Assembly (NCBI GenBank): GCA_016098155.1
Contig: JAAAJB010000553.1
Location: forward strand, 3,102 to 23,207
From: Actinomortierella ambigua
Lineage: Eukaryota; Mortierellomycota; Mortierellomycetes; Mortierellales; Mortierellaceae
Direction: 5' to 3'
Length of the DNA stretch: 20,106 nucleotides
Under the pieces are notes generated by a model. That model was given only the letters and a program-made list of their open reading frames with translations. It ran no database searches and had not been told where the DNA came from. Below, piece after piece: positions 8,839 to 18,415 of this stretch. The first letter of the stretch is position 1. Each line of letters begins with the position of its first letter. The position numbers and the translations under genes are program-made.

Positions 8839-10952
8839 ATGGGAAAACAAAAGGCCAGCGACCCTGTCACCCACCTTGTCGGTGGAGCAGTCTCTGGATT
8901 GGCTGCCTGCGTCTTTGTCCAGCCCCTCGACGTGATCAAGACCCGGCTGCAACAGCAGCAGCAGGCACACCTGGCCTTCCTCAAGGAAGGTGGCCGGGCC
9001 GGCATCAAGATTGCTCCCCTCGAGAGGTACTCCCTCGTTGCCATTCATTCCCTTGCCCAACAGTGATCCAAACATCTCTCTCCAGTTCCTTCTTGGGAGC
9101 ACTACTAAACTTTATTGTCCCTTCACACGCACCCTGCCTCATACAGTCCGTGTGCACAAACGCACGCCTGTCTGTCAGGGGGAGAAGTGCACCTCACCCT
9201 GAAAAGAGGGAATGTCACTAACCCATCTGTCGTTTCTCACTCTCTCTCTCACGATACATGATCATAATAGCACCATCTGGAAGACGGTCGCAGGAGTGGT
9301 CAAGGAAGGGTCGGTGCTCAGCTTGTGGCGTGGCACTGTTCCGACAATCATTCGGTGAGTCCCAAAGCGAGCACATTAGAGTGCCCCATGCGCAGCCCTC
9401 TGTGCACTACTCACTCACGGAGATGATCCATGCCGAAAGCAGCTTTTCATGACACTGAAAGAACCACAACAACAACCACAAAAGGAGCAACAACAGCTTG
9501 CTCCACGCAGCATGCCAAAACCTTATTGGGACTGTGCACCTTTCCACTCCTCCGTCAACTCTCTCGTTTTAGCGAGCCGGAGAATCGGACCGTTCCGTGT
9601 GTCCTTTTGCTGTCGTCGGTGTATGTATGTATGTGTGTTGCATTTTCCTTTGAGCCATCCAACTTACTTGCTCTCTCTCTCTACCCCCTAAACAACCTTT
9701 TCTCCCCACAATGGAAGCAACGTGCCTGGCGCTGCCATGTACTTTTCCCTTCTCAACGAGACAAGGGTGCTTATGGCCAAGCGCAAGCTTGACGGCATGG
9801 ATCGGACATTGACGAGCACAGCCAACAGCACCAGCGCGCTACCAAAGCTCAGCAACACGGAGAACCTCATTGCCGGAGGAGCCTCAAGAGCTGCCATCGG
9901 TTTTCTCATGATGCCTGCTACCGTTATCAAAGTCCGCTACGAGGTATGAAGTTTGTGTCCCTTTCCCTTTTGCAATTGCTCAGAGCGGGCAACCATCATC
10001 GTCATTGCTAGACTGTTGAGCAAGGAGGCTTTGGGCCCAAGAGGAGACACTCATACTTACCCAATGTTCGCCTGCCTTTCTCTCCCCCCCACCCCCGCCC
10101 GCGGTCTCTACCTGCCTTACATGGAATTGTATAGAGCAATCTCTACAATTATTCGAGTATGTCGGGCGCATTCTCATCCATCTTTAGGACAGAGGGTATC
10201 CGAGGTAAATGCCACTACGCCTTTGTTTCCTGGAAACCAATGTATTTCCCCTCCTACGCCAACCTGGATTTGCACAAGCATGACTAACCCCCACTTGGAA
10301 CCAAACTGAATAGGTTTGTGGGCTGGATTCGGCGCTACTGCATTGCGAGATGCTCCCTTAGCGGGACTCTATGTCCTGTTTTATGAGCAATCCAAAGGAT
10401 TCTTTGGAGGTACTGTCTGGAACTCAATCAATCACGAATGGATCGAGAATGTTTGTCCTTTGTTCGTGTACAACACGCTGTGAGATTAACGAGCACCCTG
10501 TTTTTTTTTCTTGCTTCTACAGACATGAGAACATCTGGAGTGCTCAGCCTCAACACACCGACAATCCATATGATCTCTGGTGTAGCTGCTGGATTCCTGT
10601 CGACAACACTCACGCACCCCTTTGACATGCTCAAGACTCGCATGCAATTAAAACCAGCCGACTACAAGAATGTCCTCTACGCTTCCCGCAAGGTTTTCTT
10701 GGTAAGAAGGATGTCTGTCAATGCACTTGGCTTGTGATTGTACGATGGTGTAGCTCAAGACTGTCTCACCAATGCCATGTATATATATATCTCTTCATCT
10801 CGTTGTAATCTCAGGAGGAAGGCATGATCGGCTTCTTTGATGGCATTCTGGTCCGGACCATCCGCAAGTCTGTGCACTCTGCCATCACGTGGACGGTGTA
10901 CGAGGAGGTTGTCCGATGGTACACGAACCAGCGAGCAAGCCAGCATGCCTAA
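8839..10952 (+). CDS. HEM25: Mitochondrial glycine carrier, SLC25A38/Hem25 type
   Basis: An inner-membrane carrier that brings glycine into mitochondria for the first step of heme synthesis. Exons: 8839-9026, 9271-9354, 9718-9943, 10135-10204, 10314-10409, 10523-10701, 10815-10952; 327 codons, 326 residues, the normal size. Three carrier repeats are present: QPLDVIKTR (28-36), MPATVIKVR (about 156-164) and HPFDMLKTR (253-261). The middle repeat has Thr in place of the signature acidic residue, as in human SLC25A38. Other family marks are [51 protein letters not shown] and [11 protein letters not shown]. All exon phases agree. Exon 4 contains an internal GTATGT and TTTAG (10157-10187), but reading through gives the conserved [18 protein letters not shown]. 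The start is set by the first Met after the CT-rich leader. It diverges from PWP2. Confidence 0.93.
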
Positions 10953-11505
10953 TGAGGCGTCCGCTTTATTATTTTTGTATCATGACTCTGCAACGCCCTA
11001 TACCTCATTCGCTATGCCATGTGTTTTTTTTTCTTCTTCACTCTGTACAATACATACATGTATACATCCACTATGTTTGGGCAAAGGGTGATGCTAGGAG
11101 AACGCCTTTACTTTCATTGAAGGGCTCGATGTCCCACAAAGACGCGTCTCTAAATTTGGCTACTTTTTTTATGCGGGAGTGAACCAAAGAGATCAGTGGA
11201 TCTGATACAGGGTGTTCTTGCCGAAGCCCTACTGAAAGCATGCCTCGGGAGCCTCACCATCATATCATCGCGAGGCTGAATGAAGAGCATGGTACCAGCA
11301 CGAGGATCGACTTGCTTAGACAGCTATAGGCCGGGTAGTTTTGCTTCTAATCATGATTAGAAGGCCTCCCAATTTCGTGTGACGACCAAAAAAGGCGACT
11401 TGGGCAAGTTTTCCTACTTTCCCTTTTTTTTTTAACCCCGTCAAGGACGGACTAGGACTCACTCATCTGCCATCACGCACACACCACACGCAAGGACACA
11501 CAGCC
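10953..11505. other. Intergenic region between HEM25 and SEC65
   Basis: 553 bp holding the HEM25 3' flank (T-rich, TTATTATTTTTG just after the stop, then ACATACATGTATAC) and the SEC65 promoter. The notable element is the palindrome at 11344-11363. A T9-10 run lies at about 11425-11434 and a CA-rich leader precedes the SEC65 ATG. No gene is recognised. Confidence 0.55.
11344..11363. promoter_or_regulatory. 20-bp perfect palindrome, candidate factor-binding site
   Basis: CTTCTAATCATGATTAGAAG is its own reverse complement. The core TAATCATGATTA carries two facing TAAT half-sites, the usual core of homeodomain proteins. It lies about 145-160 nt upstream of the SEC65 start codon. The function is inferred from position and symmetry only. 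Confidence 0.5.
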
Positions 11506-12832
11506 ATGTCAAAAGGATCCAGCTTACATCAACTCCGTCAGAGCACGAACAATTCATTCTTCCTTGACGAATCGGATGATGAGAGGAACCAGCATGATGA
11601 CGACTTTGATGTCGACAACATGGACTTTCCCTTGCCCGCAGACGAACCCGCCGCCCCACAGCAAGGGAGCAGCAGCAGCTCCTCGAGCACGGATCTGAGC
11701 CCTGAGACGCTTGAGAAGATCAAGGCCCTCATGGGTGCTGGCGGTGCCACATCCAACGAGAACGTGCGATACATCTCGGGCGAGGAGGCTGAGCAGTTCA
11801 AGAGGTATTCATGCTCGCTAAATTTTTCTTCTTTTTTCTCGCAAACTATTCGAGGAAGGGTGTCTCCAACGATCCAGGGCAAAAGAAAAAAAAAGGCATT
11901 GATTGGAGTGGCGACAGGATGAGGAACATGGGGTTGAGCTGTCCAGGTCTAACACTCTCTCGCGGTATATTCGTATCCTATTTTTTTTTGTCATAGCTGG
12001 ATGTGCGTCTACCCCTGTTATATTGATGGTACCAAGACAACCAAGCAGGGACGAAGGATCTCCAAGGACAAGGCATGCAAGAAGCAACCATGGGCAAAGG
12101 AGATTGTCGAGGCATTAAAGGAGCTGCGCCTTACTCCTGTTTTTGAGGTACAAAAAAAAAAAGTCTTGGCTGTCCCAGAAAGCTCGGGTTGATTTTAGAC
12201 ATTGGAGGGGCTACAGCATGTAAACTGACAATCACCCCCCTTGTAATTTATTTGAAAAAAAAAAACAACAAACCAACAAATAGCCTGGCAAGACACACCC
12301 GAGGGATTGGGAGAATCGAGGACGTGTTCGAGTCTTGTTCAAAGATCAGGGACGGTACTCGCACCCGACCATTCGTACCAGTATGTTTCTAAACACATGG
12401 ATTCATTATCTCGAGGTTAACAAAAAAGAAAAGAAAAAGCCATTTTCGTTGTTTTTTGCCTACTCACATTCATTTTTTTTTGGTATAACTATTTCCATCC
12501 TCTTCCCTTTACTTTCTTCAGAGTACGATCTTTTGATCCGCTTGGCAGCCTTGATCAACAAGATGCACGCGAACGAGAAGGAACCCCGAGCCGAGTTTTC
12601 GCCTCTGTCGCCTCTGACGCCAATGTCGATTGCGATGCCGGAGATGGCGGGCAAGGACCCCTTGTCGAGCATGTTTGGCGCGATGGGTATGGGTGGCGGG
12701 GATGAGAACAGTAGTAATAGCGGCGGTGCTCTGGAAGGGTCGTCTTCAACACATGGTGCCAAGCCCTCGCCCGAGTCGAAGCGGCAACAAAAGTTGGCAA
12801 AGAAGCCCAAGCGAGTCATGATTCGTGGATAA
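11506..12832 (+). CDS. SEC65: Signal recognition particle subunit SRP19/Sec65
   Basis: Sec65/SRP19 binds the tips of SRP RNA helices 6 and 8 and allows Srp54 to join the particle that targets proteins to the ER. Exons: 11506-11804, 11997-12147, 12284-12380, 12522-12832; 286 codons, 285 residues. The SRP19 domain starts near residue 100: WMCVYPCYIDGTKTTKQGRR ISKDKACKKQPWAKEIVEA, then PGKTHPRDWENRGRVRV LFKDQGR and TKYDLLIRLAALINKM. The YP-Y, GRRI and RGRVRV motifs are characteristic. A 100-residue N-terminal extension is acidic and Ser-rich (DESDDERNQHDDDFD, SSSSSSS), as in yeast Sec65, which is also much longer than human SRP19. The tail has a Met/Gly-rich patch (SMFGAMGMGGG) and ends in a lysine-rich segment (KRQQKLAKKPKRVMIRG) likely to contact RNA. 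Donors are GTATTC, GTACAA and GTATGT; all phases fit. Confidence 0.93.
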
Positions 12833-13395
12833 GAGAGAGAGAGAGAGAAAGGAAAGGGTGGGGAAAAACAAAAAATTGAAAGTATAAAACTTCAACCCCA
12901 TCAACTACCTTAATTTTATCTTTCCCATGAATGAAGTAGATGGTGATACGGGCTTTATGGTCGAGAATATATATATACGTATATAAATATCGTAAGCGAG
13001 CGCTTACACAGTCAGCACTCATTTTGATTTTGGCATTGCATCCACAAGACTATGCTGCCATGCTTAATGTTCGCCACCTGTAAGCAAGTATCTTTGGGTT
13101 GGATTAGCCAAGTTGGAACCTCTGTGAAGGAGTAGCCAAAAAAAAAATGCATACTGTCGTTTACAACGATTGTTCACAGGTTTTATTTCATTCGAAAAAA
13201 CAGAAACGTGCGTGGGTTACGCGGATGGCTGTATGCAAAATCCTGCAGAATCGTACTTGGTCGATAGAGCGTTTCAAAAAAACAACGAGTAAAACTAGAT
13301 GTACTCCAGGAAAAAAAAAAGACCCACCCGTGCTATTGCAATGGGAATTGAGATGTAGACTTGGAAAGGGTTGGCTCACCGAGCGTGGGTGGCCA
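12833..13395. other. Convergent 3' spacer between SEC65 and the 250-residue membrane protein
   Basis: 563 bp between two stop codons facing each other. It contains GA repeats right after the SEC65 stop, the AT palindrome TATATACGTATATA (12972-12985), the inverted repeat GTAAGCG-AG-CGCTTAC (12992-13007), and a minus-strand AATAAA (13187-13182) about 210 nt past the minus-strand stop. No gene is seen. Confidence 0.55.
12972..13007. terminator. Candidate two-way 3'-end (polyadenylation) element
   Basis: TATATACGTATATA is a perfect 14-bp palindrome, so UAUAUA, the yeast polyadenylation efficiency element, would appear in transcripts from both strands. It is followed by GTAAGCG-AG-CGCTTAC, a 7-bp inverted repeat. 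It lies about 140 nt past the SEC65 stop between converging genes. The role is inferred. Confidence 0.35.
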
Positions 13396-14148
13396 TCAGG
13401 CCGATACTCCACGGCTGCTCGAGTACCCAGCCATGGAGGAGATGACGTATGGGTCACCATCGCTATAGCTGCCGTCATGGTAGCTGTCGGAGCCGACGGT
13501 GCGGAAGGTATGGGTGTGGGCAGGAGGTGGCAGCCGCAAGACAGGTATGGGTCGTGTCAGCGACTCTTCCTCTTCTTCTTCCTCTGCTTCGATCTCTGTA
13601 ATATTCGGTCCAGAAAGAGCTTCATCCGGATGGCGCTGTCGAGTGATGCTAATGAGCTCGAAATGCGACCCATCGATGGGGATGGTGTGAGAAACAGTGT
13701 AATCGGCGAGTGACGTCCTCTGGCGCTCTCGAGTGGTCTTGATGCGAGTATGAGCGGGCAGTGGTTGAGGAGGAGGAGGAAGAGGAGAAGGGGAGGAGAG
13801 CGGGGACATGGCCTCCATCGCCGCCATGATGGAGGAGGACATGGAATCACGCGAGGAGTAGTAGCCTGGGGGAGGTGTACCGCATAGGGAGGAGCGAGTG
13901 CTGTACTCTGACAGTGTGCTTCCAATGCGATCCAATTGAGGACGCGGGGACGATGGCGGAGTGTCTCGGAAGGACCCGGCGTAGTGGACAGAGTCGATAC
14001 ATATCTTGATAATTGACTTGTAAAACCTGATCAGCATGAAAAATAAGGCAATGATGCCAATGGCTGCGACGATCCAGCCCTCGGGCGTCTGCTTGGACTC
14101 GTAGCACTGACAAGTTTCGTCAAAGTAGGCGTAGCTAAGAAATCCCAT
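13396..14148 (-). CDS. Unrecognised single-pass membrane protein, 250 residues
   Basis: I do not recognise the family. From ATG 14148 the protein begins MGFLSYAYFDETCQCYESKQ, followed by one transmembrane segment at about residues 24-40 (GWIVAAIGIIALFFMLI) and a basic RFYKSIIK, so the short Cys-containing N-terminus should face outward and the 200-residue tail the cytoplasm. The tail is Ser/Pro-rich with PPSSPRP, SRDSMSSSIMAAMEAM, PLPPPPQPLP and an acidic run EAEEEEEEES; many SP/TP sites suggest phosphorylation. The frame is open further upstream, but a TATAAATC box at 14250-14243 lies between that extension and this ATG, and the extension has no protein-like features; hence the shorter start. 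It is divergent from FYV7. It could be a lineage-specific protein or a fast-evolving adaptor. Confidence 0.65.
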   Translation of the reverse strand: MGFLSYAYFDETCQCYESKQTPEGWIVAAIGIIALFFMLIRFYKSIIKICIDSVHYAGSFRDTPPSSPRPQLDRIGSTLSEYSTRSSLCGTPPPGYYSSRDSMSSSIMAAMEAMSPLSSPSPLPPPPQPLPAHTRIKTTRERQRTSLADYTVSHTIPIDGSHFELISITRQRHPDEALSGPNITEIEAEEEEEEESLTRPIPVLRLPPPAHTHTFRTVGSDSYHDGSYSDGDPYVISSMAGYSSSRGVSA

Positions 14149-14701
14149 CCTTTTGGTTGGTTTCTGGAGCGTGGAGGGGAGGTGTACAAGGCAGTGAGGG
14201 CAGGTATGGCAATCCTTTCTGGCAGGGGGTCTCGAAGGTGCGGATTTATACCGGAGCGTCCGTGGATCCGCATGTGGTATCAAAAGGGGTGTGGAAAGTG
14301 TGTGCCCTTGCCGCCGCCACAAGACATTGTCCTCCAACTGCTAACATGCAGATGCCACCTGTTGTACAAGTGTCCACATGCGCTGGAGAAATTACTGTGG
14401 TTTCTCTGTGGCTTCCACCACCGTAATATTGTTGCCTCAGCAGTGTATGGATCAACTTATCCCTCCCTTTTTTGGGATGCGCATCCTGTTGAAGCACCTA
14501 ATAAGATTTCGCGCACTGACATTTTTGTCATTGTGGCTTGTCATACAATGTCCACCTTACCTGCTGGCTAACCATGAAAAAAAAAATACTGATCTTTTTT
14601 GTTCGACATTACCAAGGCATCCTCATCAGCATTCAACGACGAGCTTCTCGACGCACCACTGCATTTCAACTCCTCGGTATTTGAAAGGCTACCACTCAGC
14701 A
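14149..14701. promoter_or_regulatory. Divergent promoter region of the 250-residue protein and FYV7
   Basis: 553 bp between two start codons facing away. On the minus strand TATAAATC (14250-14243) lies about 95 nt before the start at 14148. On the plus strand the last 100 nt before FYV7 are a leader with A-rich and CA/CT-rich parts. Open frames across this stretch show no conserved features. Confidence 0.55.
14243..14250 (-). promoter_or_regulatory. TATA box of the 250-residue membrane protein gene
   Basis: The minus strand reads TATAAATC about 95 nt upstream of the ATG at 14148, a normal spacing. It also argues against a start codon further upstream. Confidence 0.5.
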
Positions 14702-15767
14702 ATGGCGAACCCCAAAGCGCCCAAGAAGGGCGGCAACAGCAGCCAGCCTCCGAAGAAGAAGGGTGGCTTCAACCCTGGTGCACGCAAGCACATGGGATCA
14801 GAGGCCTACAAGGGTCGTATGAAGAAGATCAAGTCGGATCTGATTCACAAGGCCAAGGTCAAGAAGGACTATGCCAAAGTGCTCAAGCAGGAGCAGGACA
14901 ACACGCCCGAGTTTTACAAAAAGATTTTTGGCGCGCGAACCATTGACGATGATGGCAATGTGGTGGCATACAAGCCCGAAGGCGGCGAGGACAAGTCGGA
15001 CGATGAGGACCAAACAGGAAGTGCGGCGAGTGGCAGTGAGAACGAATTCGAGGTTGATCTGGATGCTTCTGAAGAAGATTCCAGTGACGATGATGGTGAT
15101 GATGATGATGAGGAATCAGAGGACCAGCGCTCGTCCAAGAAGCGGAAAGCCCAAAGTGGAGTCAAGGGTGGCAAAAAGAAGGGCGATGAGCCACAGAAGA
15201 AGCACAAGCCCAACCCATTCAAAGGAGCCATCGAGAAGCGAGAGCGTGATATGAAGGCTCAACAAGAAGCGCGTGAGGTAAGTACCTGTTCATTCTGTAC
15301 TCTATAAAAAAAATAGGGACCAACAGAGGACGAAGGCCCTGGGGCCACGACCGGTGGTGGCCCCAGGAACTCGTCCTCTGCTGTCGTTTCATGGCCACGA
15401 CCAGTCGCTCCTGTGGCATTAAGTTCGAGGTCGCTGGTTTCCGCCTTGACCCCCCTCAGGCGATTGCATGTCAAGCACGATTGCCAAATATTGTCGATTG
15501 CTAACCAGTTTACGTGGTTTTCACCCCTTCATGTTCTCCTACCAGGCTGCTCGACGTGCTAAAGAAGATGCCAGGCAAGGACGAGAAAAGTACTTTGCCA
15601 AGCGTCAGAAGCAGTCGGCAAAGCTTCGCCAAAAGACCGAGCGCGGTCAACCAAAACTCGGCAACCATATTCAGATGCTACTGGGCAAGATCAAGCAGGA
15701 TGTCAAGAAGAACGAAACGCGTGTCCCGGCACGGAGACCTGGCAACAAGAAGAAGCCGCAGGCTTAG
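14702..15767 (+). CDS. FYV7: rRNA-processing protein Fyv7
   Basis: Fyv7 is a small basic nucleolar protein needed for 18S rRNA processing in the SSU processome. Exons: 14702-15277 and 15546-15767; 266 codons, 265 residues, longer than yeast Fyv7 because of an acidic insert. The N-terminus is lysine-rich (PPKKKGGFNPGARKHMGSEA), then KKIKSDLIHKAKVKKDY and FYKKIFGARTIDDDGNVVAY. Residues about 95-145 are acidic (DKSDDEDQ, DASEEDSSDDDGDDDDEESE), typical of nucleolar factors. The family signature is C-terminal: QGREKYFAKRQKQSAKLRQK then TERGQPKLGNHIQMLLGKIK, corresponding to the K-T-K-GQP-motif. The donor is a perfect GTAAGT and the acceptor CCTACCAG|GCT; the join is in phase. The 268-nt intron is long for its size class and contains a strong stem-loop. 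The assignment rests mainly on the C-terminal motif. Confidence 0.8.
15324..15380 (+). repeat. Long stem-loop (inverted repeat) inside the FYV7 intron
   Basis: Outer arms CAGAGGACGA (15324-15333) and TCGTCCTCTG (15371-15380) and inner arms CCTGGGGCCAC (15338-15348) and GTGGCCCCAGG (15357-15367) pair perfectly, 21 bp in all, with a 4/3-nt internal loop and an 8-nt terminal loop GACCGGTG. The motif GGCCACGACC recurs at 15393-15402 within a weaker hairpin. It lies mid-intron, away from donor and acceptor. It may be a structured RNA or the remnant of a small inverted-repeat element. Confidence 0.8.
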
Positions 15768-16461
15768 GCTCTTCTTCTCTCTTTCTCTCTCTCCAGCTTA
15801 ATCTTTTTACCCACCCACCCTCTCTTCTCTTTCACTCTGTCATCTACACCCTCTTCTTCTTCCATTCCGTTGACTGTACTATAATTCAAAGTAGATTAAA
15901 GGGCATTCTCTAAGTTGACTGCATGTATAGGTCTATCCTTTAAAGCTCGTCGATATTGTACTTGATGACGGTCGTGCCGCTCTCAGTACTGTGATGAGAG
16001 GATCGTCGCGCATTGAGTTGAAGGATAGACAGAGAGTGAGAGAGAAAGAGAATGAGAAAGGAAGACGAAATTCAACGGTTGATATTGGGAGTCATATTCA
16101 AGCACCTCAGTCCACCACGACGCTGCGTCTCTTACACATCCCCATCCTCCCCCCCTTCACTGAGTTGCATCCATTTGAAATACACCCATAGCATGCGTGG
16201 CAGTTCTCCAAGTGGACCAAGTCTGATTTTCTATCATCATCATCATCATCATCATCAGCTCTTTCAACGAGCACAATGTATATTGTTGCAGCCAACTCTC
16301 TTTGCATTGAGGTGTTGGATGACAGGAACATGGCGCGGTAGTTTCAAGCGCCTCTTTTGTTTCTTTTCCTCTCTCTCTCTCTCTTTTTCTCCTGGTTAAA
16401 TAGATGGCGAGCGGGGCAAGCCTATATTTGAAAATACAATTTGCACAAGGAAATGTGTAGC
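15768..16461. other. Convergent 3' spacer between FYV7 and cyclophilin B
   Basis: 694 bp between facing stop codons. CT-rich right after FYV7, then an unremarkable stretch, an (ATC)8 microsatellite at about 16233-16257, and a CT run at about 16370-16388. No gene is recognised. TATATTTGAAAATAC on one side of 16420-16435 may serve a 3' end. Confidence 0.55.
16233..16257. repeat. (ATC)8 microsatellite
   Basis: Eight uninterrupted ATC units in the spacer between FYV7 and cyclophilin B. Confidence 0.9.
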
Positions 16462-17483
16462 TTACAGCTCGGCATGCTCAACGACCTCGGGGTCCATTGG
16501 GATCTCGCCACAGTCCTTGATGATGACAGCCTTGGAGGGGCGATCACGGTTATCGGTGGCGGTGTTTTCGATCATGGTGACAATATCCATGCCTTTGATC
16601 ACGGTACCAAAGACGACGTGGCGGCCGTCGAGCCACGAGGTCTTGACGGTGGTGATGAAGAACTGAGAGCCGTTGGTGTTCTTGCCGGCGTTGGCCATCG
16701 ACAAGATACCGGGGCCAGTGTGGGTCAGCTTAAAGTTCTCATCCTCAAACTTCTCGCCGTAGACGGACTTGCCACCGGTACCATCGCCGCGAGTGAAGTC
16801 GCCCTATGGTTTGCAGTGAAAATTACGCAGAGAGAATGATAGATAGACAGATAGATATGGATAGATAGATAGAAATAGAAGTGCGCGAGGAGAGGTTAGA
16901 GAATCTCTTTCATGGTTCACGGAGCCACGATCCTTCTTTCCTTTGCTTCCAAAAAAGACATCACATACTCCCTGGATCATAAATTCCTTGATAACACGGT
17001 GGAAGGCCGATCCCTTGTAACCAAAGCCATGGGCACCAGTCGCGAGCTCGAAGAAGTTCTTGGCGGTCTTCGGGGTTGTCTGTAATGGAAAAAAAATGAA
17101 GCATCAAAGTGTCAGTGAGTACAGTCGGGTACATATTTCTGGCACGTGGAAGTGTTCCTCCAGTGCTTGATCTGTACGTACCTTGCCAAAGAGACCAATC
17201 TCAATGCGACCGAGGGGCTTGTTATCCTGCTCAATGTCAAAGTACACTATTCACGAGGGGCAGGGCCCGAACAACAAATGGAATGGTGAGTCCAACAGTT
17301 TGTGAGTCTTGTTTTGTTTATCTCGGAGGGGAGGGGAAGAGGAGGGATCAAGTACTCGTCAGACAACAAAGGGTGGCTCTACGTACCCTTCTGGGTGATG
17401 GCAGGGCCACGGGCAGCGGCAGCAACGGCAGCAAAGGCAACCACGGCAACGGCAAAGGTGAGGACGCGCTTGATGAGGGTCAT
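16462..17483 (-). CDS. Peptidyl-prolyl cis-trans isomerase, cyclophilin B type (ER)
   Basis: A cyclophilin that speeds proline isomerisation during protein folding in the ER. Exons on the minus strand: 17387-17483, 17182-17246, 16969-17079, 16462-16803; 205 codons, 204 residues, the usual size. A signal peptide covers residues 1 to about 24 ([20 protein letters not shown]). The fold is complete: [89 protein letters not shown] and [13 protein letters not shown]. The catalytic and cyclosporin-contacting residues are present: Arg82, Phe87, Met88, Gln90, Phe140, Trp148 and His153. The protein ends EVVEHAEL, and HAEL is close to the HDEL retention signal. Donors are GTACGT, GTACGT and GTATGT. Intron 3 contains GATA repeats. 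Confidence 0.94.
16838..16876. repeat. (GATA)n microsatellite in cyclophilin B intron 3
   Basis: Imperfect GATA/GACA units on the plus strand inside the intron 16804-16968. Confidence 0.8.
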
Positions 17484-18010
17484 TGTTGGAGGAAGGAGTG
17501 AGAGTGATGATGATGAATGATGAGATGTGCAAGTATTAAAAAAAAAGGGGAATATGTGACGTGGCTCAGTTACAACTTCATTGATTGGATACTGAGCTTA
17601 CCATTGGACGATGCGGGAGAAAGGAGTGGGTGAGAACAAGTTTGAATCTCTCCGACCACCACCACTATTTGGCTGGTTGGTGGGGAAGAAAGGGGTAGGG
17701 GGGGGGAGAGGCAGGAAAAAGGGTCTACCTTTACAAGACCATGAAGAGAAGGACAGCGACGACGACAGGTTGACAGACAGATCGACAGACTGACAGGATT
17801 TTTGGGCACTAGAGAGAGAGAGAGAAGACTGAGATAATAATGAATGTGTAGATGTGCCTATGAATGTGAGGATGTTTGATTTCCCGTAGGCACTGTCAGA
17901 GGCATTCTCTCCCTCCCCCTCCCCCACCACCCCTTTGGGCGCGCATCAGGCTGCATTGTCTAGAACAGGAACGTGGAACAAAGTCCATTTCTCTCTGTAG
18001 CGGTATCCAT

Positions 18011-18029
18011 GTGTGTGTGTGTGTGTGTG
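18011..18029. repeat. (GT)9 microsatellite
   Basis: Nine GT units in the cyclophilin B / SAM-like gene spacer. Confidence 0.9.
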
Positions 18030-18230
18030 CTGCTGCTACTGTTGTCGTCGTTGGCCCCTGGCGCATTCTACATTCCTCAGCCGGTGAAGTGGTATCAATC
18101 GGCCATGGCATACATAGTAGAGATGATCTCTACTTTGCTTTCTGGCCTGGGAAGGAACCCTTGTATGTCATGTCATGTCATATGTTGCTCCTCCATGTTA
18201 TGTTGGATTGTTGATGAGGTGTGAGGTGTG

Positions 18231-18257
18231 CAAAAAATGACCTGCAAAAATGACCTG
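18231..18257. repeat. Tandem duplication of CAAAAAATGACCTG
   Basis: Two copies, 14 and 13 nt (the second has one A fewer), follow each other directly, then CCTGC. Confidence 0.85.
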
Positions 18258-18363
18258 CCTGCACTAGACAGGATAGATTGTCCATGGGGGACCCCCGCTT
18301 CACACCTCACTCCACCTCACCTCAACCCCCTTGGTACCTGGCTGGCTGGTGCATGGTCCCCAA

Positions 18364-18415
18364 GGGGCAGCAGGAGGAGGAGGCGGAGGAAGGGGAGGTG
18401 CGCGGGGGCGTGGGG
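18364..18415 (+). promoter_or_regulatory. G-rich block with G-quadruplex potential
   Basis: Runs of G at 18364-18367, 18392-18395, 18404-18408 and 18412-18415, with several GG pairs between them, in otherwise CT/GT-rich intergenic DNA. Two copies of AGGGG match the yeast stress-response element core. The function is inferred. Confidence 0.3.

Noticed and set aside
10157..10187. Possible intron GTATGT...TTTAG inside HEM25 exon 4
   Set aside because: It would be only 31 nt, and reading through restores the conserved carrier sequence in phase.
8840..10400. CRISPR-like or phage-like repeat structure
   Set aside because: Repeats here are simple CT/CA microsatellites; there are no regularly spaced units, and the host is eukaryotic.
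14149..14337. Longer start for the 250-residue membrane protein
   Set aside because: A TATA box lies within the extension and the added residues show no protein-like features.
15387..15475. Snc/H-ACA snoRNA in the FYV7 intron
   Set aside because: Two or three hairpins occur, but no clear H box (ANANNA) in the hinge or ACA box at the right spacing, so only a stem-loop is annotated.
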